DNA of 64,000 bases, taken from Magicicada septendecula. Taxonomy: Eukaryota > Arthropoda > Insecta > Hemiptera > Cicadidae. The stretch is taken from NCBI GenBank assembly GCA_034769895.1, contig CM068367.1:123727927-123791926 (forward strand), in the 5' to 3' direction. Below the pieces are notes generated by a model. That model was not told the DNA's origin and searched no databases. It saw only the letters and a program-made list of their open reading frames with translations. Below are positions 36,566 through 48,108 of the stretch, in pieces (the stretch's first letter is position 1; each line of letters opens with the position of its first letter). The translations under genes were made by a program, and so were the position numbers.

Positions 36566-39179
36566 TTATGTCTTCATAGCTATTTTTTTTGCAATGTCAG
36601 ACTCTATTGCTAAAAGAGTTAATGAACTCATTCTTTGCTGCCCCATCGTAGATCTTAGGACGTTTTTTATGAGTTTCATTTTACTAAAACTTCTTTCAGC
36701 CTCTGCTACAGTCACAGGTATTGTACAAAATATTCTTATTGCAATACATACGTTTGGAAATAAGCCTTCAAGTTTGAGTTCTTTTAATTTGTTGAGAAGT
36801 TTCAGTGGTTTCAACGTACCTGAACCTAAGTTACACTCATGAATTGACTTTAGGTACTGGACTTTATGGCTAAGTTCTAAACCTAGATCTCCGGGATAGA
36901 ATGCTTGAAGTGCTGAACACTGACTGTCAATTTCACATTCATCCAGTTTCTGGTAATTCCATAGGCATTGAAACATGTTGTTCACTGTCTTAGCTACTTC
37001 AAATCTATCCGTTAGCCCGCCTATCATCGAGTCCATTAGTTTATAAAACACGTTTATCCTAAAAACACTCTCTTCTCGAGATTCTCCTTCAGTTTCAATC
37101 TGAGTATCTTCACTTTCGTCATAAGCTAGTTTCATTTTTTTGACTCTTTTCACAGGGAATGTAGTTTGAGTTTCACAAGCAGAATCTGAGTTCATGTTGT
37201 CCGCCACTAGTTTAGCTTCAACGAGTAGTTTGTCCCACTGATTTCTCAAAGATTTTAGTTCTTGTACTAGGTTCTCTATGTTTGCAACCTCAACATCAAG
37301 AGTTGCATCTCTTGATTGTAACAGTCTATTTCTAAGATCAACCGAAACTAAAACCTTCAGCCAAATAGTAGCCATGAGTACACATTTGAATGAGTTTAAG
37401 TACTTCATTATGCCATTCAAATCTGTTTTGCATTCTGCTGACAAGTTAAGAGTTTTACACTCGTTCAGTGCTTTTTTGATCAGTGGTGAATGTTTTGCAA
37501 ATGGCTTGACACTGTCAACACGAGCAGACCATCTAGTTTGCGATGTGCTGTGTAAAGAGCAGCCAATGTGTTTTTCTAATATCTCTCAACGCTGTGGACT
37601 TCGAACAAAAAAGTTGTACGTTTTTTGAACCATTCCAAAAAATGTTATGGCTTCCTCACAGCACTCCGCAGCATTGGCCCCACAAAGGTTTAAACTGTGT
37701 GCCCCACAGTTTTAAAACAACGCAAGTGGGTTGATTTCACTAATGATTGCCTGAGCCCCATTATACAACCCGGCCATATTTGCACCGTTGTCATACCCCT
37801 GTCCTCGGCAATCATCTAAGGGTATATTATATTTTACTAGTTGCTCAACAATGAGATTGGCGATGCCTTTTCCAGTCTTTTTGTTACAATCAACAAAACA
37901 CAAAAATCTTTCTGCAATTTTAAATTCCGTTTCAGATTCAAGAACATATCTTAGGACAAATGTTTGTTCCGTGTGGGACATGTCTGGAGTTGCGTCGGCA
38001 AGGAGACCAAAATACTTGGATCTTTTCCTCTCCTCAAGTATAGCTTGGGTGACCTACATGCTTCTATAAAGTCATTTTGAGACTCAGGCGACAGATAATG
38101 GGCCTGAAGTCTTTTCCCTTCTTCTTGCGACAGTCTAACTTTGGTGACGTGTTCTCTCAATAGTGGATCGTATTTTGATAGGAGTTCCAAGATTCCTAAA
38201 AAGTTTCCATTGTTTGTGTCACTAATTTTACTAGACTCCCCTCTGAATGGGAGCCCCCTCTCAGCTAAGAGCAAAACTACAGAAAGGATTCTTTGAAGAA
38301 GTTCTTTCCAATGTTGAGTTTTTTTATGAGTTCACTATCCAATCGAGATGCAATATCTGTGCTTTTCTTTAAGCTTCTCTCCATTTCACGCCACTTCATG
38401 TAACATCTTCTGTGGTTTGTCTATCTTTCATGGTTTGGGAGTTTATCGTACAGCTTCCGCCAGGAATACTCTTTTTTCCAACCATCCCTAGTCATCAAAA
38501 CAGATTTTTTTGAGTCGGGGATATCAACGCTACCGAACAGTCTACATGGAAAACAATGAAGAGATTGTGTACTTTCACTCCACGAAAGCCAATCTCGAGG
38601 TACAGTTTCACCACTAGCCAGTTTAGAATCTAAAACAACACGTGGAAAAGCTCTTTTGCCGTCACGTGGAAGTTCTTTAGGAAAAGCTGGAGGGCCAATT
38701 TTAACAAGGGATTCGATATCTTTAGCACTAATACAGTTGATATTATGAAAATTTTCTAAATCAGAGGATATAACCGGCACTAACGCATCTGTGTCAGGTT
38801 TGTCAACGTCTCGCACGAGCGTGGGTAAGTCGTCATTCATTGTCTCGTGAGAAGAACCACTAATTTCACTGCTTAAGTTAGCTTTTTCCTTTGAGTTTTC
38901 TGTAACACCTTTGAGACCAGAAGTGTCCGCAAAAGCTTCATCGTCAGTTTTTTGTGATGAATCATCTTTAGAAGAGGGACCAGCAACATGAACGTCACTG
39001 TTAGTCTCTATGACCGCTGGACCAGCACTATCAGCAGTGCTTGTTTCATCACTGTTGGCGTTCCTGCCCGTTACTTGAAGTCCTAATTCAAATAAGGTTC
39101 GAGATTTTTTCTTGGGGATCCCTAGCTTCTTTTTTCTTTCTTTGGGCTTTTGTGCACCTGACTTGTGTTTGTAGTCCAT
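36566..39179 (-). pseudogene. hAT transposase, ZMYM1-like (TTF zinc finger + hAT dimerisation)
   Basis: Order from the N terminus: a low-complexity Ser/Thr/Asp-rich leader; a TTF-type zinc finger in 39,179-38,421 with GKRAFPRVVL, DWLSWSE and CFPCRLF; the central segment 38,274-37,951 (LLAERGLPFRG ... LGILELLSKYDPLLREH) typical of ZMYM1-like hAT proteins; ADATPDMSHTEQ, spanning a frame change near 37,985; CRGQGYDNGANMAG and CGAHSLNL (~37,690); and a C-terminal dimerisation block in 37,444-36,566 with VTVAEAERSFSKMKLIKNVL. Family knowledge puts the catalytic acidic residues in the AD.TPD, GYDNGAN and C-terminal Glu regions, and all are still visible. At least four frame breaks or stops (near 38,420, 38,290, 37,985 and 37,712) inactivate it. 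The host protein ZMYM1 derives from this family, but the terminal repeats show this copy is a transposon. Confidence 0.85.
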
Positions 39180-40604
39180 TTTAACGTACTCGCCTGAAAT
39201 CCAAACAAATCGATTGAAGTTATAGAATTTTCGTTTAAGATGGTTAAGAGCCGGATACCTCTACAGAGGAAATTGATTGTTTTGCTGAATAATTATATTC
39301 GATGAAAAGAGGACATAAAATAAAAACCTCTCAAGGCATTAAGCACAAACAAACCAATAAACGTCATACAAATATTGCGATGCGAAGTTCTGTGGAGTAT
39401 TTAAAAAAAATATCCTTCTGTCACATTAACCTCAACAACATTTTCCCATTGAGCAGTCGCGGCTCTTAACCAACAGACAGCCCGATACAGACATCTTAAA
39501 AATAACCAAATGTTAAATTTCTAACTAACACACAAACAGACGAGATGCAAAAATGTGGACTAAAACAGGACCTCGCTTCACTCGATCACAAAAATAAAAA
39601 TTAAAAATACTTTTTTCACGCCATGACGACCATAACAGATTTCTGAAAACCGTTTTACGCCTAATATGCAATATATTAGTTATGCCAATATTTAATACCC
39701 TCATCCTGTGTTAATAGTTTACTAATTCAGAGTGTATGCGTATGATTGATTATTATTTTGTTGTTGTTACAGAAATAAAAAGTATTAAGTCATATTACAT
39801 TACCAAATGGAAAATTAGATATTTTAAATAAATAAAGCACAATAAAATAATTACGGTTTTCAAATTAGTAAACCTAATTTTGACAAATAAAAGATGAGGC
39901 TATCAGGCTATCTACCACACCTGGGGAAATCTTCCTCTGACGTAGGGACACTGGGCCCGGCCATTCATAACACTGTAGTTAGTGTATTGTAAAACTATTT
40001 CCATTAATCGGAACCCTCATTAAAATAATTGTAATCTCAAAATCCTTTAAAATAAGCCAGCGCTAATTACTGTACCCTGTACCAGTTAAACCTATAAAAA
40101 CAAGTGCAAAATTTGTGCCCGGGCCCGGGCCTTGCATCTATTACTGAGATTCAGATTAAGTAGATCTAATGTGATTTAAAAATGTACTTAATAACAATTA
40201 ATAGTCTACTTCAAAAACTTAAGTAATAACTTTAACATAATATAAATTCTTACCTTGACATAAAAACTCAGCAGACAAACGTCAATCAATAGGCTATGCA
40301 ATAAATTTATTTACAATAAACAAATAAACAATAATCAAATAAAATCGTCCAAATCACTTGATCACAGTAATCACACTCACACAACTCAACTGTCAACAGT
40401 GTCAACTCGGCGCCTTGTTATTGTGCGTAAAACCAACAAACAAAAAATGACATTGGCTAGGAGTGGTGTGGTGCTGCCTTTCACCCATTCCCTCCCCCCT
40501 CACTTCTTTCGCTCACGTCGCAACCCGCAAGCCAACACTGCAGTTCTCTGACTCATCAAACAAATCACATCCTCCCCATAGTTTTATTCTGCTGCGCTCT
40601 TCAT

Positions 40605-40901
40605 GGAAAATCCGGAGCACTGTAAACACAAGTGAGTCTCTCGTGGTAAGAAGCAAGAAACGATGTCTGCGACGTTGCTAATGCTATCACCGATTTTTCC
40701 GGTGAATTCAACTGTTGGCACTGAACATAAACACGAAAAATGTGTTTACGCCGGGCGCTACGAAATATTTCGTGTTTATGTTCAGTGCCAACAGTTGAAT
40801 TCACCGAAAAAATCGGTGATAGCGTTAGCAACGTCGCAGACATCGTTTCTTGCTTCTTACCGCGAGAGGCTCACTTGTATTTAAAGTGCTCCGGATTTTC
40901 C
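40605..40901. repeat. 297-bp palindrome inside the hAT leader
   Basis: Arms 40,605-40,738 and 40,768-40,901 (134 bp each) are complementary with few mismatches around a 29-base centre. It may be a nested foldback/MITE or an arm duplication. No flanking target duplication was seen. Confidence 0.85.
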
Positions 40902-41117
40902 GTGTTTAGTCTTGTCGTTAGCGTTACCACTAGTAACTGGTTATTGTGCCAACAACCGAAAAAATTCTTTCTTATTCAGTGAGTGGTAGAGACTTATGTC
41001 AATAAAACAATACAATACAAAGTTATTTTAGCGGTAAAAAAACCGGGCCCTCGGGCCCTCTGGAGATCCGGGCCCCTGAGCAATTGTCCCCCTTGCCCCC
41101 CCCTGTCGACGGCCCTG

Positions 41118-41125
41118 ATATGAAT
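41118..41125. repeat. hAT target-site duplication, right
   Basis: ATATGAAT, identical to 35,897-35,904. Confidence 0.93.
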
Positions 41126-43020
41126 AATCATTATCAATCAGCTGTTTATCTAACCACTGTGGTAATAGAAACCTTATAGTCTTTCCATATTAACTGCTAC
41201 ATGATCAGTCTCACTACTTAATTTACAGACCTCGTATAATGCCTTTAATGGTTTTTACCACGTGACAATTAACAGACAGAAAAAAATGGATTTTCACCCA
41301 CTATGTTTAGGTATTCGTGGCGGGGGTTTGGTTCTCGCGGGAACGATGTAACTTCACTGTTCATTGAATAATGAAGAAACAAATAGAACTAACACTACTT
41401 TCCTTTGCTTTCAGGTGAAGGGTTAAAATTGGGCTTGCCATTTTTTTCATTAAGAACATCAAGGAGTGGGCATCTCTGAACTTGTGGGAGCAACGCGCGT
41501 TGTCGTCAAAGGAGAGCCGGGAAACCCAGACTTTGCCGGGCTCGCAGCTCGAACGTCTGATCAGCTCCAAAGTAGACTAAAACGATATTGTCGCAGTGTG
41601 GGTCACAATGGTGTTTCGAGAAGCGATGACCACTGGTTTGCAAGACTATTCTATCAGAACTTGGTTGCTCCGTGTTCTCTCCTTACACGAAAGAACAATA
41701 GTCAGATATCAATTACACCATTATTGTTCCCAACAGCTGACACATTGTGTTTACATTGTTAGTATTTTTAACACCATCTTTGGTGTATTTCGGGTGCTGT
41801 GACAGAGTTTATGGATTAGAGTCCGAGGGGAGGGGGGGGTCTCTCCGGTGTGTGTATTCAGCAGCTGAGAAGCTACGATATTATCACCTACTGGCAAGAA
41901 AAGGTCAGAAGTACGGCCGAGTATTAAGCAGCAGACGTAAGCTCATCCTAAGGTAAAAATAAAAAATAAAAATAAAAACAGCCTGACAAGACAGCCTGTG
42001 AATTTAGAATGAGACGGAATATGATTTCGTTACACAGGAGTTACAGAGAAGTGAGAAGGGAATTACGGAACAACTTTACTACCCCTTTGGTAGTTAACAT
42101 TGTTACTACCAAGGATGAATTGCTTGTTCTAACTTTAGTGTGATAAGGGGATGGCACGGGGTGACCCCGTAAAACAGATGTTTCAGGCAGTTCACAGTTA
42201 TACTTTATTACACTTGCGCGTGAAAACAACCCCCGCAACAACTGCTCGAGGGATGATTTAACCACTTTGGTTATTCACTCTGTAAACAGATGGTCGTCCC
42301 TTGACACCAGTAGATACCAAACAAATAATTATTCAGGGATTTGTAACTGTATGTCGTCCACGCTAACTGTCATTAATGATTAATGTGCCCAATAGTAAGA
42401 CTTGTCACGCTCGAAATCTGACCTTGTTAACTTTGTCACAGAATTTTTTCTCCATCTGTTAGTGTTTCATGTTCCCCCTATTCTTCGTCATCGTCCTGTA
42501 TAAAGCCTACTGCATGTTGTTATTCACCTCTTCATGGAAGACAAATTATTCGCCGATTTATGTGTTAAATAGACTGATTAAAAAGAATGCTCTTATTTAT
42601 CACACTATATCATTTGTAATTCATACAGTTCTTTTAAAGTCCTTTTTTTATCGGCGGAGACCTACGTAAAAGCCATTTCTATTATTTTAATACCGATATA
42701 TTTATATTATTTTGATACATTTGTGAAGAAGTTTCAAGCGCTGATAGTATTTTATTTTATACTAGACACTGGAACCGATTAGACTTCTCAAACTCGCAAA
42801 CCGAGAGTCCAGAAGCTTAGATTTTGGAAAGTTTGTAATCTGAGGATTAGGCCTCCAGTATCATTGACGAGCCCTTTAGTGTAAAGCTCCTCCACTTTCA
42901 AAGGAGATGCGCTCCCTGCTTCTTTTCACTATGACGATCTGCTTCTCTAAGCCTACTCTACATATGGCTTAGTTGCTGCAACCTAGTAAATTCCAGGGAA
43001 ACTGGGTTGAACGTCTGAAA
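41126..43020. other. No supported feature
   Basis: Short frames occur on both strands (41,361-41,570 minus, 41,466-41,762 plus, 42,041-42,265 minus) without family motifs. A string TACCCCTTTGGTAGTTAAC near 42,080 and a related ACCACTTTGG near 42,260 are noted only. Confidence 0.35.
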
Positions 43021-43024
43021 TCCT

Positions 43025-43735
43025 GGGATATTATCAAGTCTTCTGCCTTACGGCAGGTCATCTGACGTTATCTGCAAATTTTACTTTCCACCTTGCCTAT
43101 CCTTGGCTTCATCCTTCAGTTCCCAGTATTTCCTTTTCTCCTTTAAATTATTCGGTAACAGAATTCTTCTTCTTCCAACCCCTCGAGCTCCTTTCAACGT
43201 TCCTTGGAAGACAATTTCTTCTCAAGATGTGTCTTATCCAGGTTGGTTTCTTCTCTTTCACATTTCTTAGGATCTCTTAATTTGTCACATTGTCTGACCA
43301 CTTTTTTCCCATTCTCGTCTATCAATACATTTCCAAAAATTCCTCCCCATTTTTTAATGTCAACATTCCCAATCCATGTAAAGAGCAATGCTCCAGAGTA
43401 AAATGTTTCCAGTTTATTCTCCAATCCAATCTCAAATTACTGGTCAGCAGTAATCTTCTCTTAGTTAATACAGTTTTTTGTCGTGGAAAATTCGTGATCG
43501 AATATACCTAGTGCAGTAGGTGTCGTCCTTTAATATAAGTCTTCCTAAGTACTTCAACTGATCAAAATTTCTATTTCTGGATTGCAGCATACGATGATTA
43601 GCAGCGGAGCTTCCTTCCTCGATATTCTCATCACTTTTCACTTGTCTGTTTCGATTCCATTCCATAGTCCCTTCTTGTTTCCACCTGTCTTAACGTTTCC
43701 ATCGTATCTTGAAGAGTTTCTTCGTCTTCGCCAGC
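43025..43735 (-). pseudogene. LINE reverse-transcriptase C-terminal fragment (copy g)
   Basis: Reading the minus strand across frames gives FDQLKYLGRLILKDD, YIRSRIFHDKKLY, then a region in the position of the usual LYGSETW block but eroded (LYMDWEC), then THLEKK / WIRHILRRNCLPRNVERS, and a tail with KYWELKDEAKDRQGGK. The order equals that of insect LINE polymerases after the palm domain. The frame is broken repeatedly. It differs from copies a, c, d and e and appears to be a second LINE family. Confidence 0.6.
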
Positions 43736-44540
43736 AGGAGTACCCGATCAATCTTAGGATAAGCATAAATACTACATAACCGAGACGGTCCCAAACGCTT
43801 GAGAGATCTATTAAAGCTTAAGTATGGAACAGGGAATTTGCCCAGAAAAAGAAGATAGTGTATCGTAATGTATGAAGCTCTCATATCGCCTACACTGCTG
43901 TCTGCAACTTTTCTTCACTGCGCAGATTGAAGTGACATTTTTAAACGAATACTGTCTATACAATTTTACACATTTTATTTCCGACAACTTTTAAAACTCG
44001 GAATCGTCACGACGTTTGCCGCTCTCTCGTTACAATAAAGCCTGAAATCCATAAGCTTTATTATTTTAGTAAAATGTATCTATATTTATATGAGCAATGA
44101 TGACAACGCATAAACGTTTGTGTAACACAGATAAATCCCTGCATTGTGCGTCACACATAATGGGAGTATGTCGTGGGAATGTGTTGTCAGCTGTCCACCT
44201 ACAGGTCAGGTTATTTTTAGACAAACGAAGCCCCGGTGGGCTGTGCACGGGGGTGGGGTTGAAAGTTGAGCCACCGTCGGCGTTAATGTTTCCTGTGTTT
44301 TCGTTTTGTGTAGAAACACGTTCGTATGTGTATAACAGGAAAAACAATATCCCGAGTGTTGTTATTCTACTCGCTTGGCCTACACGTAAACAACAACTGA
44401 CAATCAGCTCGTCGGTCGACGCAGTTTTCAATTAAAAACTACCCTTTGTGTCCGCGACAAGTGGGTGTAATAAAGCGTAAACGAACGTAAATAAGCTTAA
44501 TCATGGGCCGAGGATATATTTTTAGTCATTAAAAAAAGCA
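43736..44540. other. No supported gene; opposed open frames
   Basis: A 112-codon plus frame (44,097-44,435) and a 121-codon minus frame (44,066-44,431) overlap almost fully. Neither shows a domain, signal peptide or repeat, and at most one could be real. I favour chance in a locally GC-richer patch. Confidence 0.35.
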
Positions 44541-44603
44541 TCTACTTCTTCTTCTTCCTTCTCTTCTTCTTCGTCATCATCATCTTCTTCTTCTTCTTCT
44601 TCA
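44541..44603 (-). repeat. CTT/CAT microsatellite, tail of LINE copy d
   Basis: CTT and CAT runs on the plus strand are (GAA)n-like on the minus strand, placed directly after the 3' end of the minus-strand LINE fragment. Confidence 0.85.
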
Positions 44604-45065
44604 CTCCATGGCTTGGACTATAGCCCGTTCCGACTTCACAGAGTCTCTGACCATTTTCTCCAGAGTCTCCCACGATCTCTCGTCCCCACTGGCCTATAGT
44701 CAAACGTTTGTTTACGAATAGGCGTGTCTACCATGCGACTTCCAATTCTGCCTATATTCCTTTATTCTCTCCAGAACCGACTGTAACTTCAGGTATTTCC
44801 TTATGCCGTCGTTTAGTAGACGATCTTTCAAACTACATCCCTTAACTGCTCTTAAAAATTTCATTTCCGAGGCCTGTATTTTTGAAATATCTTTTTGCAG
44901 GAGAGTCCATGTTTCACATCCGTACATTAAAGTCGGCACAGCCACGACCTTATAGAATTTTAGCTGTGTCTCCCTCTGCGTTTTATTCTTCAATAGTCAT
45001 CTTATTGTTGCACAGGAATAACTAAATTTATTTAACTTTCTCTCGATATTGTTGTCCTTCCTATA
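44604..45065 (-). pseudogene. LINE reverse-transcriptase C-terminal fragment (copy d)
   Basis: On the minus strand: ERKLNKFSYSC (frame interrupted), then an open stretch 44,993-44,712 with KNKTQRETQLKFYKVV, VPTLMYGCETWTLL, KIQASEMKFLRAVKGC and SLKDRLLNDGIRKYL. This is the same block order as copy c (LKFYKVMTVPCGLYGSETWT ... MRFLRSVLGV). After a stop come a degenerate tail, the motif CGGGCTATAGTCCAAGCCATGG and then the microsatellite tail. The upstream palm domain is missing, consistent with 5' truncation during insertion. Confidence 0.8.
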
Positions 45066-46010
45066 ATAAGATATCAGATCCCAAATAAAAAAAAAACCTA
45101 AAAAATGTAATGTAAACCTTTAAAAGGTACACTCTTGAAATGTGTGTTCCAGTGTTTTAAAACGTTCGAGAGTTTTTCCACGACTAGGCATTACATCTAC
45201 GTATCGCATTGACACAAAACCACCGGGAAAACTGAAAAGAAATAAAATATCGGTTTGTTTTCTATGATGTTTGATGACACAACGACTGTAAGCCAACATC
45301 CATATGCTATACCGGTGTTGAAACCAAACACTTTGAAATAATGTCGGCAGTGCTAGTCGCTACTTCCTCTGTTATCTTCCAATATCCGTACAGTATTGTG
45401 CTTAACTTCTTGTGTCTACTTGGAGTTGCTGGTTCGTCTGTGCTCATTGATTTTGTCACATACAGAGGCGCTTGTAGCAGTGACGGAAAATCTTTCTTGT
45501 TTCGCTTGCATTTCAAAGGTTTTAGAGCTCACTTAGATCTCGTTTGTCATATACCTCTGCGTCATATTAATTCGTTGGAAAATGATCGTACAATTCTTCA
45601 GCGGGGTTATTTTAAGATCTTCCTCTACAACGATCTCATGTCTCTTCCTATAGTATCTGGTCATGCCAAGCACGTTTCCTGTTTCTATGTCTCACATAAT
45701 TGAAAATTACATCTTACATCACAGTCTAAGTTCAGAAAATTTGCTCAGTTGTTACTCACTCGTTCGATGACAATTTCATCGTATTCACTGTTTTATTTTG
45801 AACACCATTATTTTTATTTTCTCACAAGAGGTGATAATAAAATTACTCACTCCATTTTACACAATCATACAATCTTGTCTCTTGAACAGAACCCGCTAAG
45901 ACCAAAATAATGCGAGTCTATTTATTTACTAGGACAACAAAACTTAATTTTTATAATATAACGAAAATTCTGACTACTAAAAATACTATATTCTTGAAAA
46001 TCCAGGCTCC
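45066..46010. other. Unrecognised 120-codon open frame
   Basis: The plus frame 45,341-45,703 begins MSAVLVATSSVIFQYPYS and is hydrophobic at its start, but I recognise no family. The minus strand of the same region has long open stretches broken by two or three stops, so a decayed element on the minus strand is equally likely. No function is assigned. Confidence 0.3.
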
Positions 46011-47372
46011 CATACGTATTACTATACGTATGAGTAAAAACATTCCTACTATACGTATCACTATTACTACTATACTATTACGTATTACTAGTATTACTAT
46101 ACGTGTTAGTAGGAGTAAAAACATTCCTACTATACGTATTACTATTACTACTACAGTATACTATTACGTATTACTATTACTACTATACTATTACGTATTA
46201 CTATTACTATACGTGTTAGTAGGAGTAAAAACATACCTACTATACGTATTACTATTACTACTATACTATTACGTATTACTATTACTACTATACTATTACG
46301 TATTACTATACGTATGAGTAAAAACATTCCTACAATACGTATTACTATTACTACTATACTATTACGTATTACTAGTATTACTATACGTGTTAGTAGGAGT
46401 AAAAACATACCTACTATACGTATTATTACTACTATACTATTACGTATTACTAGTATTACTATACGTGTTAGTAGGAGTAAAAACATTCCTACTATACGTA
46501 TTACTATTACTACTATACTATTACGTATTACTATTACTACTATACTGTTACGTATTACTATTACTATACGTGTTAGTAGGAGTAAAAACATACCTACTAT
46601 ACGTATTACTATTACTACTATACTATTACGTATTATTATTCCTACTATACTATTACGTATTACTATACGTATGAGTAAAAACATTCCTACTATACGTATT
46701 ACTATTACTACTATACTATTACGTATTACTAGTATTACTATACGTGTTAGTAGGAGTAAAAACATACCTACTATACGTATTACAATTACTACTATACTAT
46801 TACGTATTACTAGTATTACTATACGTGTTAGTAGGAGTAAAAACATACCTACTATACGTATTACTATTACTACTATACTATTACGTATTACTAGTATTAC
46901 TATACGTGTTAGTAGGAGTAAAAACATTCCTACTATACGTATTACTATTACTACTATACTATTACGTATTACTATTACTACTATACTATTACGTATTACT
47001 ATTACTATACGTGTTAGTAGGAGTAAAAACATACCTACTATACGTATTACTATTACTACTATACTATTACGTATTACTATTACTACTATACTATTACGTA
47101 TTACTATACGTATGAGTAAAAACATTCCTACTATACGTATTACTATTACTACTATACTATTACGTATTACTAGTATTACTATACGTGTTAGTAGGAGTAA
47201 AAACATTCCTACTATACGTATTACTATTACTACTATACTATTACGTATTACTAGTATTACTATACGTGTTAGTAGGAGTAAAAACATACCTACTATACAT
47301 ATTACTATTACTACTATACTATTACGTATTACTAGTATTACTGTACGTATTAGTAGGAGTAAAAACATTCAT
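46011..47372. repeat. 1.36-kb minisatellite, ~81-bp unit, higher-order pattern
   Basis: About 15 units are built from TACTATACGTATTACTATTA, GTATTACTAGTATTAC and GTTAGTAGGAGTAAAAACAT. Three unit types recur: A (~81 bp), B with an inserted TACTATACTATTACGTATTA-type block, and C ending in ATGAGTAAAAACAT. The order, read in the translated plus frame, is A B C, A A B C, A A A B C, A A A. Unit lengths are multiples of three, so both strands stay open (360 and 405 codons). The composition, lack of family and symmetric openness argue for repeat DNA, not genes. Confidence 0.93.
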
Positions 47373-47654
47373 GAGTTTATAGTCGAATTACCGTAAAATA
47401 ACGAAAGAGACAACTGGGTAGTGAGAAAGAATTTGTTGCGATTTCAAGAATATATGTCCTCTAGCGTCAGCTGTTTCCTGACTCACCGTATTCCTAGCGC
47501 CAGTCCCACTGTCAAAGGAAGGCAGTTTTGCCGAGGGCACAATCAAACATAACACAGCAAACAAACATTTCTCCTACCACCTTTCGTAGTCGCGTAACCG
47601 GCGAGATTAAAACCATAGTTTCGAATAAATTTAGTTAACATTACTTGATCTTCC
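47373..47654. other. No supported feature
   Basis: Spacer between the minisatellite and LINE copy e. Confidence 0.4.
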
Positions 47655-48108
47655 ATTCAAATGTATTTCATCATCATCATCTGCAAGGATTAAACCAAAG
47701 ATGGTTTGTTCCTGTTTCAAACAGCCAAACATTAGAGCTGTTCACTCCAGCGCTTCCTCGGACGTCCACACCTCTCCGTCCCCTCGGCTTATAGTTCCAT
47801 AGTTGTTTGGGGATGCTGTAGTTATCCGTTCGGCAAAGATGTTCCCATCGATTCAGCCGATACTGGGCAATCCTGTCGAGTACACTCATAATATTCAGTT
47901 CCTGCCGTATATCTGTTGTTTCTTCTATGATCATGGAGAGTATACCTTGCCACGTGCCTAAGAAATCTCATTTCAGCCGCTTGGATACGATTGGATAGCT
48001 TTCGTAAGAGTCCATTTCTCAGACCCATAAAGAGGTGTGGGAAGGGCCATCACTTTGTAGAATTTTAGGCGTGTTTCAAATCTATTTCCACCCAAAAGTC
48101 CATGGTCT
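47655..48108 (-). pseudogene. LINE reverse-transcriptase C-terminal fragment (copy e)
   Basis: On the minus strand, across two frames: RLKFYKVMALPTPLYGSEKWTL, then RIQAAEMRFLRHVARYTLHD, then IRQELNIMSVLDRIAQYRLNRWEHLCR and PKQLWNYKPRGRRGVDVRG, and a non-coding end reaching a (GATGAT) tail at 47,670-47,655. It is a homologue of copy a at the window start, where the same tail is found. Two frame changes and no palm domain mark it as a 5'-truncated pseudogene. Confidence 0.8.

Larger units (their letters stand above)
35905..41117 (-). mobile_element. hAT DNA transposon, complete ends, inactive
   Basis: The left end starts CAGGGCCGTTGAGAGG and the right end, read inward, CAGGGCCGTCGACAGG: terminal inverted repeats with two differences in 16 bases. 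Both are followed by short GC-rich subterminal sequence including GGGCCCCTG or its variant. ATATGAAT flanks the element on both sides (35,897-35,904 and 41,118-41,125), a perfect 8-bp target duplication as expected for hAT elements. Size is 5,213 bp. It encodes a broken transposase on the minus strand. About 1.9 kb of leader follows the gene's 5' side and includes a 297-bp palindrome. Confidence 0.93.

Noticed and set aside
36566..39179. Host ZMYM1-like gene
   Set aside because: It lies inside matched terminal inverted repeats with an 8-bp target duplication and is broken at several points, so it is a transposon pseudogene.
44066..44435. Overlapping 112- and 121-codon frames
   Set aside because: They are opposed on the same DNA, with no motif in either.
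45341..45703. 120-codon plus-strand frame as a host gene
   Set aside because: It is unrecognised, and the minus strand is almost as open. Listed only as an unassigned stretch.
46151..47396. 360-codon plus and 405-codon minus frames as genes
   Set aside because: Both strands are equally open over a minisatellite with units divisible by three, and no domain or flanking coding sequence exists.
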